From the NCBI GenBank assembly GCA_035656635.1, contig DASRSD010000183.1:27779-91778 (forward strand): a stretch of DNA of 64,000 nt, in the 5' to 3' direction. The stretch comes from Pirellulales bacterium (GTDB lineage Bacteria > Planctomycetota > Planctomycetia > Pirellulales > JADZDJ01). Below the pieces are notes generated by a model that searched no databases, was not told the DNA's origin, and worked only from the letters and a program-made list of their open reading frames with translations. Shown in pieces: positions 34,048 to 42,882 of this stretch (positions are counted from its first letter, which is position 1; each line of letters opens with the position of its first letter). The position numbers and the translations under genes are program-made.

Positions 34048-34485
34048 TTACCCTTGGATGTAACTCTTCAGGTAATGGTTTTCCATCGTCAGTTGATTGT
34101 GCTGGTACTTCACCAGGTCGCCGATGGAAACAATGCCCACGAGTGTGCCGTCATCGTTGATGACCGGCAAGTGGCGAATGCGCCGATCGGTCATCATGCC
34201 CATGGCGTCTTGCACGCTGTCGTTGGGGGAGCACGTGGCTAAATCGGAAGTCATGACGTCGGAAACACGGTAGCGTTCCAGGGGAACTTTGCGCGCGGCA
34301 CAGGCTTTGAGAATATCGCGCTCTGTGATAATTCCGAGCATGTGGGTGCAATCGTTTTCTTCACACACCACCAGTGAGCCGCAATTGTTCTTTACCAGCG
34401 TTTGCACGACATCTTCCAGCGTGGCCTGCGGCGAAATGCTGAATACCTGCGAGCCTTTGTCTTGTAGAATTTGCGCAAGCGACAT
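34048..34485 (-). CDS. tandem CBS-domain protein
   Basis: This 145-residue protein consists of two CBS motifs: FSISPQATLEDVVQTLVKNN...LGIITERDILKA and VMTSDLATCSPNDSVQDAMGMM...HLPVINDDGTLVGIVSIGDL. Such stand-alone pairs bind adenosine nucleotides and act as sensors or partners of other proteins. The start ATG at 34485 has GAGG 8 nt upstream. It converges with ispH; no dedicated partner gene is adjacent. Confidence 0.88.
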   Translation of the reverse strand: MSLAQILQDKGSQVFSISPQATLEDVVQTLVKNNCGSLVVCEENDCTHMLGIITERDILKACAARKVPLERYRVSDVMTSDLATCSPNDSVQDAMGMMTDRRIRHLPVINDDGTLVGIVSIGDLVKYQHNQLTMENHYLKSYIQG

Positions 34486-34812
34486 AGCAAGTCCTCGCTT
34501 TCGGTGACCCAGGTAAGAGATGCTGACCAAGATTGCCAGCCCCTTCTCTGTAGCGCAGCCAAAATTCTGCTGCCGCCCTCGCTCCCATCACAAGCATACC
34601 GGCAAAAGGGGTGGATAGTCAAAGTGAAATTTTTTGATTGGGCAAGTTTTTGCGAGAGAGGTGATTCTCAGATAAGACTGTGAAAAAAATCACGAGAAGG
34701 AGATGAGTTTTGAGGGTCGGGATAACTCGCGCAGAGACGCAGAGAATGCAGAGGATATATTGTTTCGAGCACTTTCTCTCCTCTGCAATCTCCGTGTCTC
34801 TGCGCGAGAACT
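34486..34812. other. intergenic region with palindromic repeat
   Basis: Between the CBS gene and the next leftward gene, 327 bp contain the large inverted repeat at 34724-34811 and no open frame with support. Confidence 0.55.
34724..34811. repeat. GCAGAGACGCAGAG-type long inverted repeat
   Basis: The left arm reads CTCGCGCAGAGACGCAGAG then ATGCAGAGGATA; the right arm is its near-complement (TCCTCTGCAATCTCCGTG, TCTCTGCGCGAG). The arms are about 33 bp with a 22-bp loop. A solo partial relative (CTCTGCGCCTCCGCGTCTCTG) lies at 26459-26479. It starts 1 bp from the stop codon of the hypothetical gene at 34813 and might serve as its transcript end. Confidence 0.7.
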
Positions 34813-35211
34813 TTATGCATTGTCGCTCGGATGGATTGTCCGGATGACCAAACGCACGTCGCCAATCGGACTGCCCAGCGGTTGATGGGGGTCGACAACA
34901 TAAACCGAAGCCGAGGCCGGGGGCTGTGGAAGTTGAGAATGCTTGTCAACTTCCACCAGTAACTCATTGGCCGGCTTAAGCAGCGAGGTAACTTCTGCAC
35001 TGAAGAATTGCCCTGCGGTCAGCGGGGCTAACCGCGTGCCATTGAGCGAAGCTTCGCCTGAAAAAATTGCCCGATCGATCTCCAGCGAAACCCGCTCCCA
35101 GGTGTCCAATGCCGCTGGGGAATTAAACCGGCGGCGAAAGAGGACGCGATCTGGCGTTGGCCCAGGAAGCTCATCCCATGGATGCTGCAGACGGATGGGA
35201 TGAGGAATCAT
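34813..35211 (-). CDS. hypothetical protein, possible beta-sandwich
   Basis: This 132-residue protein shows alternating strand-like segments: DRVLFRRRFNSP, WERVSLEIDRAIFSGEASLNGTRLAPL, FSAEVTSLLKPANELLVEVD and IGDVRLVIRTIHP. The GEASLNGTRL...LLKPANELLVEV pattern recalls the jelly-roll sugar-binding domain of family 2 glycosidases, but no catalytic part is present. There is no signal peptide. The start ATG (35211) is tentative; an upstream alternative at 35253 exists and neither has a clear ribosome site. It follows the pseudopilin gene on the same strand. The stop abuts a palindromic repeat. Confidence 0.55.
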   Translation of the reverse strand: MIPHPIRLQHPWDELPGPTPDRVLFRRRFNSPAALDTWERVSLEIDRAIFSGEASLNGTRLAPLTAGQFFSAEVTSLLKPANELLVEVDKHSQLPQPPASASVYVVDPHQPLGSPIGDVRLVIRTIHPSDNA

Positions 35212-35304
35212 GGAACGGTGGGCGGAAGGCAGTATGCGGTAAGCGGTGAGCAAACAATCGCAATGTACTGCTGTAACTGCCGGCTGCCTACAGCATACCG
35301 CGTA

Positions 35305-36897
35305 CTACTCTGGCACAAACGATTCGACGATGCTCATTTCGTGCGTTTGCCGGCTGTCGGGCTCGTAGCAACGGATGGTGATTTTCACGCCCCGCAGCGG
35401 CACCGGATAAGGGGGCGAGGTTTCCGTATTGTTTGCAAAATCTTGGAAGCCAGAGAGGGCCTGATCGGGACCATTCGTGTTGTCGGTGAGGGGTGGCGGC
35501 AGCAATTTATCCTGATCTAGCCCATCGTGTTCGTAATGAGTGGTCCAAACATCAAATGTGGCAGGAGTGTAGCCGTTGCCTTGATAATCTGGCGGCGAGG
35601 TTTGGGGCGAGGTTGGGTTGGGTGAAGTATCAAACATCCAAGTCTTGGTGAAATCGGTGGGAGTACTCGTGGTGGCCACAAGTTGCGATTTAGGATGGCC
35701 GGTCGAATAGAACGGGCTCATCGTCAAATTGGTATTGGCCACTGTGTTCCAGGGCGCCGAAACCGCGCTGCCATCCCAGGCGTCTCCGTGCCAATTCAAA
35801 TCGACAAACGAGCCAATGCTGTCGGGCACTCGAGCTCCCACGGGGGTGCCCGGGAGATAGGGGAACCCAGGATCGCTTGGAGCGACGCTCACTTGATTGG
35901 CCGAACTGCCTTGCACATACACCGGCGCGGTGGGGTCCCACATTTGCACATCAAACGAGACGACATTCGTGAGTACCACGTCCTGGCCGTAACGCGACTT
36001 ACTTGTGTCGACGCTGTAATTTCCGTTCGATAAAGAACCGCCGAAGGGAACTAAATACCACGGGCAAACGCGGTGTGGAAAGCCGTTCGACAACACCGCA
36101 TTATTGATGAATGCATGGCCATAGCGGCATTCACGATTGGTCAGGTCGGACAACGTGTTGGCCACAAATTTGCCTTGCGCCAGATCGTAATGTGCGGAAA
36201 TATCGTTGTTGGTGTAGAAGTCTAATGCTGGGATGAGGAGCGTGCCATTGGTCGTTGGCGAAATAGAAGTCGCATTGCCTTGATAGGTAGGCATCACCAG
36301 GAACACGCGGCGATATAACGTAAAGGTCGGAGGGTTGGCGATGGTTTGGCCATCGGACATCAGCGTCGGCCGCAAAAACCAAACCACTTCGGCAACCTGC
36401 GACTGCACCGTGTTGCCATTGTACAAGCCGGTAAACGGTCCATCCTTGCTGCGGACGGTAAACATGAGCACGTCGTCGGTATCGCCCATGGGGTAGGTTG
36501 TGTTCGGCGTGACCGACCGATCTGTCAGCATGTAGGTTGACGAGCCTGAATAATTTGCGAGGCCGGAGTTTTGATCGCTTAAGGGGCCTTCGATAATTTC
36601 AAAATATCCGTCTCCGGCGGCTGGATCTTGCCAGGGAAGCATGTTGCAGGTGTGGCCTGCCAAGTCGCTGCGTAACCGCTGGGCGGTGGCTTGCATGCGG
36701 TTGGTCAGCTCGATCATCGATCGGGCATCACCAATGCGGCCGCCAACATCGCTGAATAATTGCGTGTAGGCGAACATCAGCAAGACAACGCACACCAGCG
36801 AAATCAGCATTTCGACCAGGGTGAGGCCCGCTGCACAGGCCGCCCGACGTCGGCGCACAAGACGATCGCAAGAGGCGTTCGGGGGGCAAGTTTGCAT
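35305..36897 (-). CDS. large pseudopilin (type IV pilin-like N-terminus)
   Basis: This 530-residue protein begins with a basic leader and AGLTLVEMLISLVCVVLLMF, a prepilin peptidase site (cleavage after Gly, Glu at +5) and the hydrophobic assembly helix of GspJ/PilW-type pseudopilins. The rest is a long Asn/Ser/Thr-rich extracytoplasmic domain containing repeated aromatic/Pro segments and ending ITIRCYEPDSRQTHEMSIVESFVPE, similar to GspJ-like C-termini. It is much larger than ordinary minor pseudopilins (about 200 residues). The ATG at 36897 has GGAG 7 nt upstream; a GTG at 36921 is in frame. No secretion ATPase or other pilin is in the window. Confidence 0.82.
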   Translation of the reverse strand: MQTCPPNASCDRLVRRRRAACAAGLTLVEMLISLVCVVLLMFAYTQLFSDVGGRIGDARSMIELTNRMQATAQRLRSDLAGHTCNMLPWQDPAAGDGYFEIIEGPLSDQNSGLANYSGSSTYMLTDRSVTPNTTYPMGDTDDVLMFTVRSKDGPFTGLYNGNTVQSQVAEVVWFLRPTLMSDGQTIANPPTFTLYRRVFLVMPTYQGNATSISPTTNGTLLIPALDFYTNNDISAHYDLAQGKFVANTLSDLTNRECRYGHAFINNAVLSNGFPHRVCPWYLVPFGGSLSNGNYSVDTSKSRYGQDVVLTNVVSFDVQMWDPTAPVYVQGSSANQVSVAPSDPGFPYLPGTPVGARVPDSIGSFVDLNWHGDAWDGSAVSAPWNTVANTNLTMSPFYSTGHPKSQLVATTSTPTDFTKTWMFDTSPNPTSPQTSPPDYQGNGYTPATFDVWTTHYEHDGLDQDKLLPPPLTDNTNGPDQALSGFQDFANNTETSPPYPVPLRGVKITIRCYEPDSRQTHEMSIVESFVPE

Positions 36898-37083
36898 TGC
36901 TTCTCCAATCCGGCGGACCACAAGCCCCTGTTGAATGGCCGAAAAGTTCCTGGCATGGCCCGCAAGCTACCCTAGATCAATTCCACCCCGAAACGATGGA
37001 AAAGTCAAGCAGAAGTCAAGCAGAATATCAGCATTCACGGGGCAGTGCGGCACGGAAAGCAGAGCCTGGTGTCCAGATTACAC

Positions 37084-37245
37084 TCATTGTGCGGCAGCTG
37101 GAGTCGGCTGTGCCGGACGATTAGCGGGAACATTGGGAATAGGCCCGCCCGGGTCCCCCTTCAGTTGGAACCAAACCAAGGCCGCGACCGCCAACACGAC
37201 CAGCGCGAAAAACCAATGACGATGCTTGTGCAGAAAGTGATACAT
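37084..37245 (-). CDS. 53-residue single-pass membrane protein
   Basis: On the minus strand ATG 37245 opens a 53-residue frame: a basic His-rich start (MYHFLHKHRHW), one membrane helix (FFALVVLAVAALVWFQL), then a short Gly/Pro/Ala/Gln tail beginning KGDPGGPIPNVPANRP. It matches no family I know. The coding case rests on the well-formed topology (positive N-terminus, hydrophobic core, Pro-rich tail) and its fit between the TerC and pseudopilin genes on the same strand. No clear ribosome site is seen. Confidence 0.5.
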   Translation of the reverse strand: MYHFLHKHRHWFFALVVLAVAALVWFQLKGDPGGPIPNVPANRPAQPTPAAAQ

Positions 37246-37301
37246 GGGATTCGGAATTAAGTTATGAGATGGGGTAAGGTAATAACTTCAAATGACGAAT
37301 G

Positions 37302-37380
37302 AATGACCAATATCCAAGCACCAATGACCAATCTGAGAAGGACTGCCCATTGGTCATTGCGGCTTGGTTATTGGTCATTT
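37302..37380. repeat. CCAATGACCAAT nested inverted repeat at the terC 3' end
   Basis: CCAATGACCAAT (37321-37332) pairs with ATTGGTCATTG (37349-37359), and an outer AATGACCAAT pairs with ATTGGTCATT near 37370. The last codons of terC (Asn-Asp-Gln-stop) are made from the outer copy. It is the same family as the element at 566-640. Confidence 0.65.
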
Positions 37381-38372
37381 TCTGTTTCCGGCGGTCCGGC
37401 GGCTAGGGAGGCCAAAATTGCGATTCCCAATAGTGCCACGATAATGACCAACGAAACCCAAGGATAATCTTTGAACAAGTGTAGTTCAAAGAAATACTCG
37501 GCAATCATCTTACAGCCTACAAAAATTAGCACGGCGGCCAGCCCGTAATGGAGGTACCGGAACAAACCCATTACGCCAGCCAGCAAAAAGTACAGCGCTC
37601 GCAGTCCCAGGATGGCAAAAATGTTGGAGGTGAACACGATAAACGGATCGCGCGTTACGCCGAAGATGGCCGGCACGCTGTCGATGGCGAATAACACATC
37701 GGTGCTTTCCACCACCAGCAGCACCAAAAACAACGGGGTGATGCAACGGCGTCCATTTTCTTGCACGAAAAAATGCTTGCCGTGCGAACCGGCAGCGACG
37801 GGCAAATACCGCCGGGCCAGCCGCATTAGCCAATTATTTTCTGGATGAGCCTCCTCATTTTTGAAGGCCAGTCGCGCGCCCGTATATACCAGCAGCACAC
37901 CAAATACAACCAGCATCCACTCGAAGTAGGTAAGTAAAGTGGCGCCGACCAGGACGAACGCCAGACGCATGAAAATCGCGCCCAGAATTCCCCAAAATAG
38001 CACGCGGTATTGATACTGCAGCGGCACTTTAAAAAACGTGAAAATGACCGCAAACACAAAGACGTTGTCCATCGACAGCGACCATTCGACGAGATAACCC
38101 GTGAGAAACTGAATGGCTGCGGTCGAGCCTCCCCAATTCCACACCAAACCGTTGAATGCCAGTGCTAGCGCTGTCCAAATAACGGTCCAAAAGGCGCTTT
38201 CTGAGAGCGAAGGTTCCCGAGAGTGGCGATGAAACACTCCCAAATCGAGCGCCAACATCACGGCCACAAATACGCCAAACGCAGCCCAGTGCCACCACTG
38301 GGCCTGTATGCCCGACGGCGGTGCTTGCTCCGCGAATAGTTGGCCGGCCGAAATAGGGAGCAAACTGTACAT
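37368..38372 (-). CDS. TerC/Alx-family membrane protein
   Basis: This 334-residue protein has about nine membrane helices and the acidic residues in helices that mark TerC/Alx proteins: MLALDLGVFHRHSREPSLSE, LVEWSLSMDNVFVFAVIF, LLVVESTDVLFAIDSVPAIF and DPFIVFTSNIFAILGLRALY. These proteins are linked to manganese export and metal loading of secreted enzymes (Alx, MeeF/TerC family), and to tellurite resistance in the ter context, which is absent here. Its final codons lie in an interspersed repeat. No recognisable yybP-ykoY manganese riboswitch was seen upstream. Confidence 0.9.
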   Translation of the reverse strand: MYSLLPISAGQLFAEQAPPSGIQAQWWHWAAFGVFVAVMLALDLGVFHRHSREPSLSESAFWTVIWTALALAFNGLVWNWGGSTAAIQFLTGYLVEWSLSMDNVFVFAVIFTFFKVPLQYQYRVLFWGILGAIFMRLAFVLVGATLLTYFEWMLVVFGVLLVYTGARLAFKNEEAHPENNWLMRLARRYLPVAAGSHGKHFFVQENGRRCITPLFLVLLVVESTDVLFAIDSVPAIFGVTRDPFIVFTSNIFAILGLRALYFLLAGVMGLFRYLHYGLAAVLIFVGCKMIAEYFFELHLFKDYPWVSLVIIVALLGIAILASLAAGPPETENDQ

Positions 38373-38526
38373 CGAAACGATGGCGTGATGGCGGAGGAGA
38401 GAAGCCGGAACTATGCAACCTCTGGCGAATCATAGGGTTAACTGAATAGGGCAACAAGCCGAAGCGAACCGCGGCCAACGACGGACTGTCGCCAAACGTG
38501 GAAATTACACCCAACGGTTAAATCGC

Positions 38527-38555
38527 TTGACCCTGCGCTGACCTTCATCTAAAGT
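38527..38555 (+). promoter_or_regulatory. sigma-70-type promoter
   Basis: TTGACC (38527-38532, five of six consensus bases) is separated by exactly 17 bp from TAAAGT (38550-38555, four of six). Transcription would begin near 38562 and run towards the intrinsic terminator at 38717, with no protein gene between. Confidence 0.5.
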
Positions 38556-38561
38556 TTGGGT

Positions 38562-38750
38562 AGGAGATGGCCGAAAAGCAGTAGACCGAACTTTGGCCTG
38601 CCAAGCGTTTTTTACTGGGATTAATGCAATGCGTGGACTTGGTTTATTCTTGTTGTCTGAGTTGTTGCTTACCGGGAGTAGGCCGTAGGGTTCGTGCATT
38701 CACACGATATAATAAGAACCCCAAGGCCTCTCGAAGCCTTGGGGTTTTTT
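38562..38750 (+). ncRNA. candidate small RNA of about 190 nt
   Basis: A promoter-like sequence at 38527 and a strong terminator at 38717 define a transcript of about 190 nt on the plus strand, in a region with no plus-strand gene. GAAC...GGCC (38588-38598) can pair with GGCC...GTTC (38681-38693), giving a long hairpin with an internal loop. The length is similar to 6S RNA, but I could not identify the 6S bubble. It may also be simply a leader or decayed gene. Confidence 0.4.
38717..38750 (+). terminator. strong intrinsic terminator without an upstream protein gene
   Basis: AACCCCAAGGC (38717-38727), loop, GCCTTGGGGTT (38736-38746) and continuing T residues to 38750. On the opposite strand the hairpin is not followed by a T-run, so it should act on plus-strand transcripts. 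No plus-strand gene lies in the previous 4 kb. Confidence 0.85.
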
Positions 38751-38776
38751 GTTGGATTTTTTGGATTTTTTGGATT

Positions 38777-38856
38777 TATCAAGCCGCGACCGCTGGTCGC
38801 GCGGAAGTGGAAACGATGAATTTGATCCTGGCGCGACCAACGGTCGCGGCTTGATA
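38777..38856. repeat. 26-bp palindromic repeat, copies 3 and 4 in inverted orientation
   Basis: Copy 3 (38777-38802) and inverted copy 4 (38831-38856) flank 28 bp. TATCAAGCCGCGACC at the left end and GGTCGCGGCTTGATA at the right end are exact complements. Together they form a MITE-like 80-bp element with terminal inverted repeats. Confidence 0.85.
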
Positions 38857-39015
38857 GCGGAAATAAAAATCAATGGTTACACCGCGGCCCATTTGCATCT
38901 CCGATCGCACCCAGCCCAGCAGGGCTTGGTTGGTATTGCGCCGGCCCGGGATTTGAGCCCGGGCATCAAGCGTTGTGTTCTTTCGATTTTGCAATTCCAA
39001 CCATCCATAAGAATT

Positions 39016-40653
<1,638 letters not shown>

Positions 40654-40654
40654 A

Positions 40655-40680
40655 TATAAAGCCGCGACCGTTGGTCGCGC
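40655..40680 (+). repeat. 26-bp palindromic repeat, copy 5, directly after leuA
   Basis: The element starts one base after the leuA stop codon and ends 4 bp before the stop of the convergent aldo/keto reductase gene. It is identical to copy 2, including the GTT loop. It fills the gap between two convergent genes almost exactly. Confidence 0.85.
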
Positions 40681-40684
40681 CGGT

Positions 40685-41767
40685 TCATCCCAGCCATTGC
40701 GGATTTTTCGCCGTGCTGTCGAACGGATTGTCGGTTTTGAAGCGCTCGTAGCGGCCGTGTTTGGCGACGTCGGCGGTGCGGGCCAGCAAGGCTTGCAACG
40801 CAGCTTCGTCGAGCGGCTTAAAGGTTTTCACCGCGTCGAGCGCTTGGTCGAGAATTTTCATCGAGTCAATGCCGGTAATGACGACCGAAGTGGGCATGCT
40901 CATGGCATAATGCAAACACTCGGTGGCGCTAACGGTGCCTGTTTGCATAATTTCGCCGCTGGCAATTGGCTTCATTCCCAGCAGAGCGATTTCCTGTGCC
41001 ATGAGCTGCGGCACAACCTGCAACAGAAAACTGCGAAAGTGGGCGTCCATCACATTGATGGGCATTTGCGCGGTATCGAAGTGGAAGTCGTGCTCTTGAG
41101 CCACTTCCAACATGCGCAAGTGCACGGCCGGATCTTTGTGACCGGTGAACCCGATGTAGCGAATTTTGCCCGCCTGCTTGGCTGCCTCGAGCGCTTCCCG
41201 CGCGCCGCCGTCGGCAAAGAAACGGTCTGGATCTTCCAGGCGAATGTTTTCGTGGAATTGAAGCAAATCGACGCGATCGGTCTGCAATCGCTTCAAGCTT
41301 TCGTCGAGTTGCTGGGCCGCGGCTTTTTTGGTGCGGCCGTCGAACTTGGTCATTAAAAATACTTTTTCGCGGTAACCGTCTTTCAGGGCGTTGCCCATCC
41401 GGCGTTCGCTATCGCCATCGTGGTAATCCCAGCAGTTGTCCATAAAGTTAACGCCACGATCGATGGCGGTGCGAATGATTTTGGTGGCCTCGCTTTCGTC
41501 CTTCACGCTGCCAATGTGGTATCCCCCCACGCCGATGAGCGAAACTTCCTCACCCGTGCGGCCGAGCTTGCGGTAACGCATATCGCCCCGAGTAGTTTCC
41601 GGTGGACGGTGCTGAGCAATGGCGGCAACGGCCGAAGCGGTCGATTCGGTGAAGGCCACTTCCGCCGCGGCAGCTTCGGCAGCTGTCAGTGATTCAAAAA
41701 AGCCCAACAGCGGGCCCGATCCGGCAGCGGCCATGCTGATGCCTTTCAATACGGTGCGACGCTGCAT
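40685..41767 (-). CDS. Tat-exported aldo/keto reductase family protein
   Basis: This 360-residue protein begins MQRRTVLKGISMAAAG, a twin-arginine signal, so it is probably exported folded. The AKR barrel follows from about residue 63 (MRYRKLGRTGEEVSLIGVGG) with catalytic-type Asp (GVNFMDNCWDYHDG), Tyr (WDYHDG), Lys (VFLMTKFDGR) and His (DLLQFHENI). The substrate is unknown; related planctomycete proteins are usually annotated only as oxidoreductases. The gene converges with leuA, separated by one palindromic repeat. Confidence 0.88.
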   Translation of the reverse strand: MQRRTVLKGISMAAAGSGPLLGFFESLTAAEAAAAEVAFTESTASAVAAIAQHRPPETTRGDMRYRKLGRTGEEVSLIGVGGYHIGSVKDESEATKIIRTAIDRGVNFMDNCWDYHDGDSERRMGNALKDGYREKVFLMTKFDGRTKKAAAQQLDESLKRLQTDRVDLLQFHENIRLEDPDRFFADGGAREALEAAKQAGKIRYIGFTGHKDPAVHLRMLEVAQEHDFHFDTAQMPINVMDAHFRSFLLQVVPQLMAQEIALLGMKPIASGEIMQTGTVSATECLHYAMSMPTSVVITGIDSMKILDQALDAVKTFKPLDEAALQALLARTADVAKHGRYERFKTDNPFDSTAKNPQWLG

Positions 41768-41873
41768 AGCAACCTCCCCAGCAATTAAATGCGATCTGAA
41801 ATGCGAACCGAAGGTCTAATAGGGCGATCTTTTAGAACGACCACTCTGCGGCAACTTTTGTGCCGTCGGCACG

Positions 41874-42470
41874 CTAAGCGGCAAATGCCAGCCAGTAGAA
41901 GACCCAGCCAGTTAAGGCCGTAAGGGTCAAATCGATCGCCGCCAATCGGGCCCAGAAGATATGGCGGCCGCTGTAGGCCGAGGGCCTGGGCGGCTGCGGA
42001 ATGTTGCGCAGCGCGCCAATGACCACGTATAGCCATAAGAAGAACGTCGAGATCGAAAAAATCAAATGAATGTATAGGCTCGTTTTCACGCCCACGGGCC
42101 AATATGGCGACGGCATGGCCCGAGTTTGCCAACCGCTGATGAATTGCATGTCGATTTCGAATGCTGCTACGGCCACGAGAAGGATGGTCGCCAAACTCAG
42201 TTGAATGCGCTTGTGCCAGGTATATTGCTTGCGAAACCGTGCCAGACCGATGCTAACGCCCATCACGGGCAGCACCAAAAACATCGCCAAAAACACTACG
42301 TCGAGCATGATCGACGCGCGCGTGCCCAAAAAACCGTGGATGCCGGAAAATTCGGCCAGTAGAAGTTTTTGAATCACCAAGGCGATAGTCTTTGGCGGAA
42401 ACTGTTGGAACAGGCGGAACAGCTTTCGGCGGACGTGCGAATTGCCGATTGTGCTTGCGGCAAAAATCAT
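41874..42470 (-). CDS. DUF420-like membrane protein
   Basis: This 198-residue protein has about five membrane helices: MLDVVFLAMFLVLPVMGVSI, LATILLVAVAAFEIDM, LYIHLIFSISTFFLWLYVVI and a C-terminal ALTGWVFYWLAF. His and Trp residues at helix ends (KQYTWHKRIQLS, HIFWARLA) fit DUF420/YozB proteins, which occur near cytochrome oxidase assembly genes. No oxidase genes are visible here. ATG 42470 was chosen; a GTG at 42479 is in frame. Confidence 0.68.
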   Translation of the reverse strand: MIFAASTIGNSHVRRKLFRLFQQFPPKTIALVIQKLLLAEFSGIHGFLGTRASIMLDVVFLAMFLVLPVMGVSIGLARFRKQYTWHKRIQLSLATILLVAVAAFEIDMQFISGWQTRAMPSPYWPVGVKTSLYIHLIFSISTFFLWLYVVIGALRNIPQPPRPSAYSGRHIFWARLAAIDLTLTALTGWVFYWLAFAA

Positions 42471-42882
42471 TTTGCCCACGGTCTCTTACGATAGCTGATT
42501 GCCGGAAAAAAATAACCCGTGCGAGTTGCCGCAAATAGGCAGCTCCTGGCATTCGTGTTCGCCGATTCACATCGTGCAGATTCGAACTCTCCGCCAACAC
42601 TCGGGATTGGCTTTCACCCAAATATTGGGCTGCCGTTCGAGCTCAGCGGCGATAGGCATGATGCTGAATCGGGGGGTCAGCCGCGGCCATGCAGAAACGG
42701 CCGCATTTACCATTCGTTTTTCTAAAATTCCGCCTATTGCAAACGCGAAATCATTTGATAGACTGCGCAAACTGAAAAGTATAGATAATTCTGCCGGTTG
42801 GCGGAGAACAGGCAGACTGAGTGTCAGAGAAGAGCGCAATCGGGCACTCGACCAAGTTTTTCATCATTGAAGGGACATCAAG
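42471..42882. other. intergenic region upstream of the giant oxidase gene
   Basis: The 412 bp contain no supported gene and should hold promoters for the divergent DUF420-like and oxidase genes. The region becomes A/T-rich after 42710. AAGGGACATCAAG precedes ATG 42883 and may supply the ribosome site. Confidence 0.45.

Larger units (their letters stand above)
38373..39015. other. intergenic region between terC and leuA
   Basis: The 643 bp hold a candidate small-RNA unit (38527-38750), an inverted pair of the 26-bp repeat (38777-38856) and two hairpins in the leuA leader: CCAGCCC/GGGCTTGG near 38911-38929 and GCCCGGG/CCCGGGC (38944-38964). No protein gene is supported. Confidence 0.55.

Noticed and set aside
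38373..38520. A yybP-ykoY manganese riboswitch upstream of the TerC/Alx-type gene
   Set aside because: The family association prompted a look, but the conserved riboswitch core was not recognisable in the leader.
38749..39015. N-terminal extension of leuA by 89 codons
   Set aside because: The extension would translate repeat DNA and the terminator T-run; LeuA similarity begins after ATG 39016.
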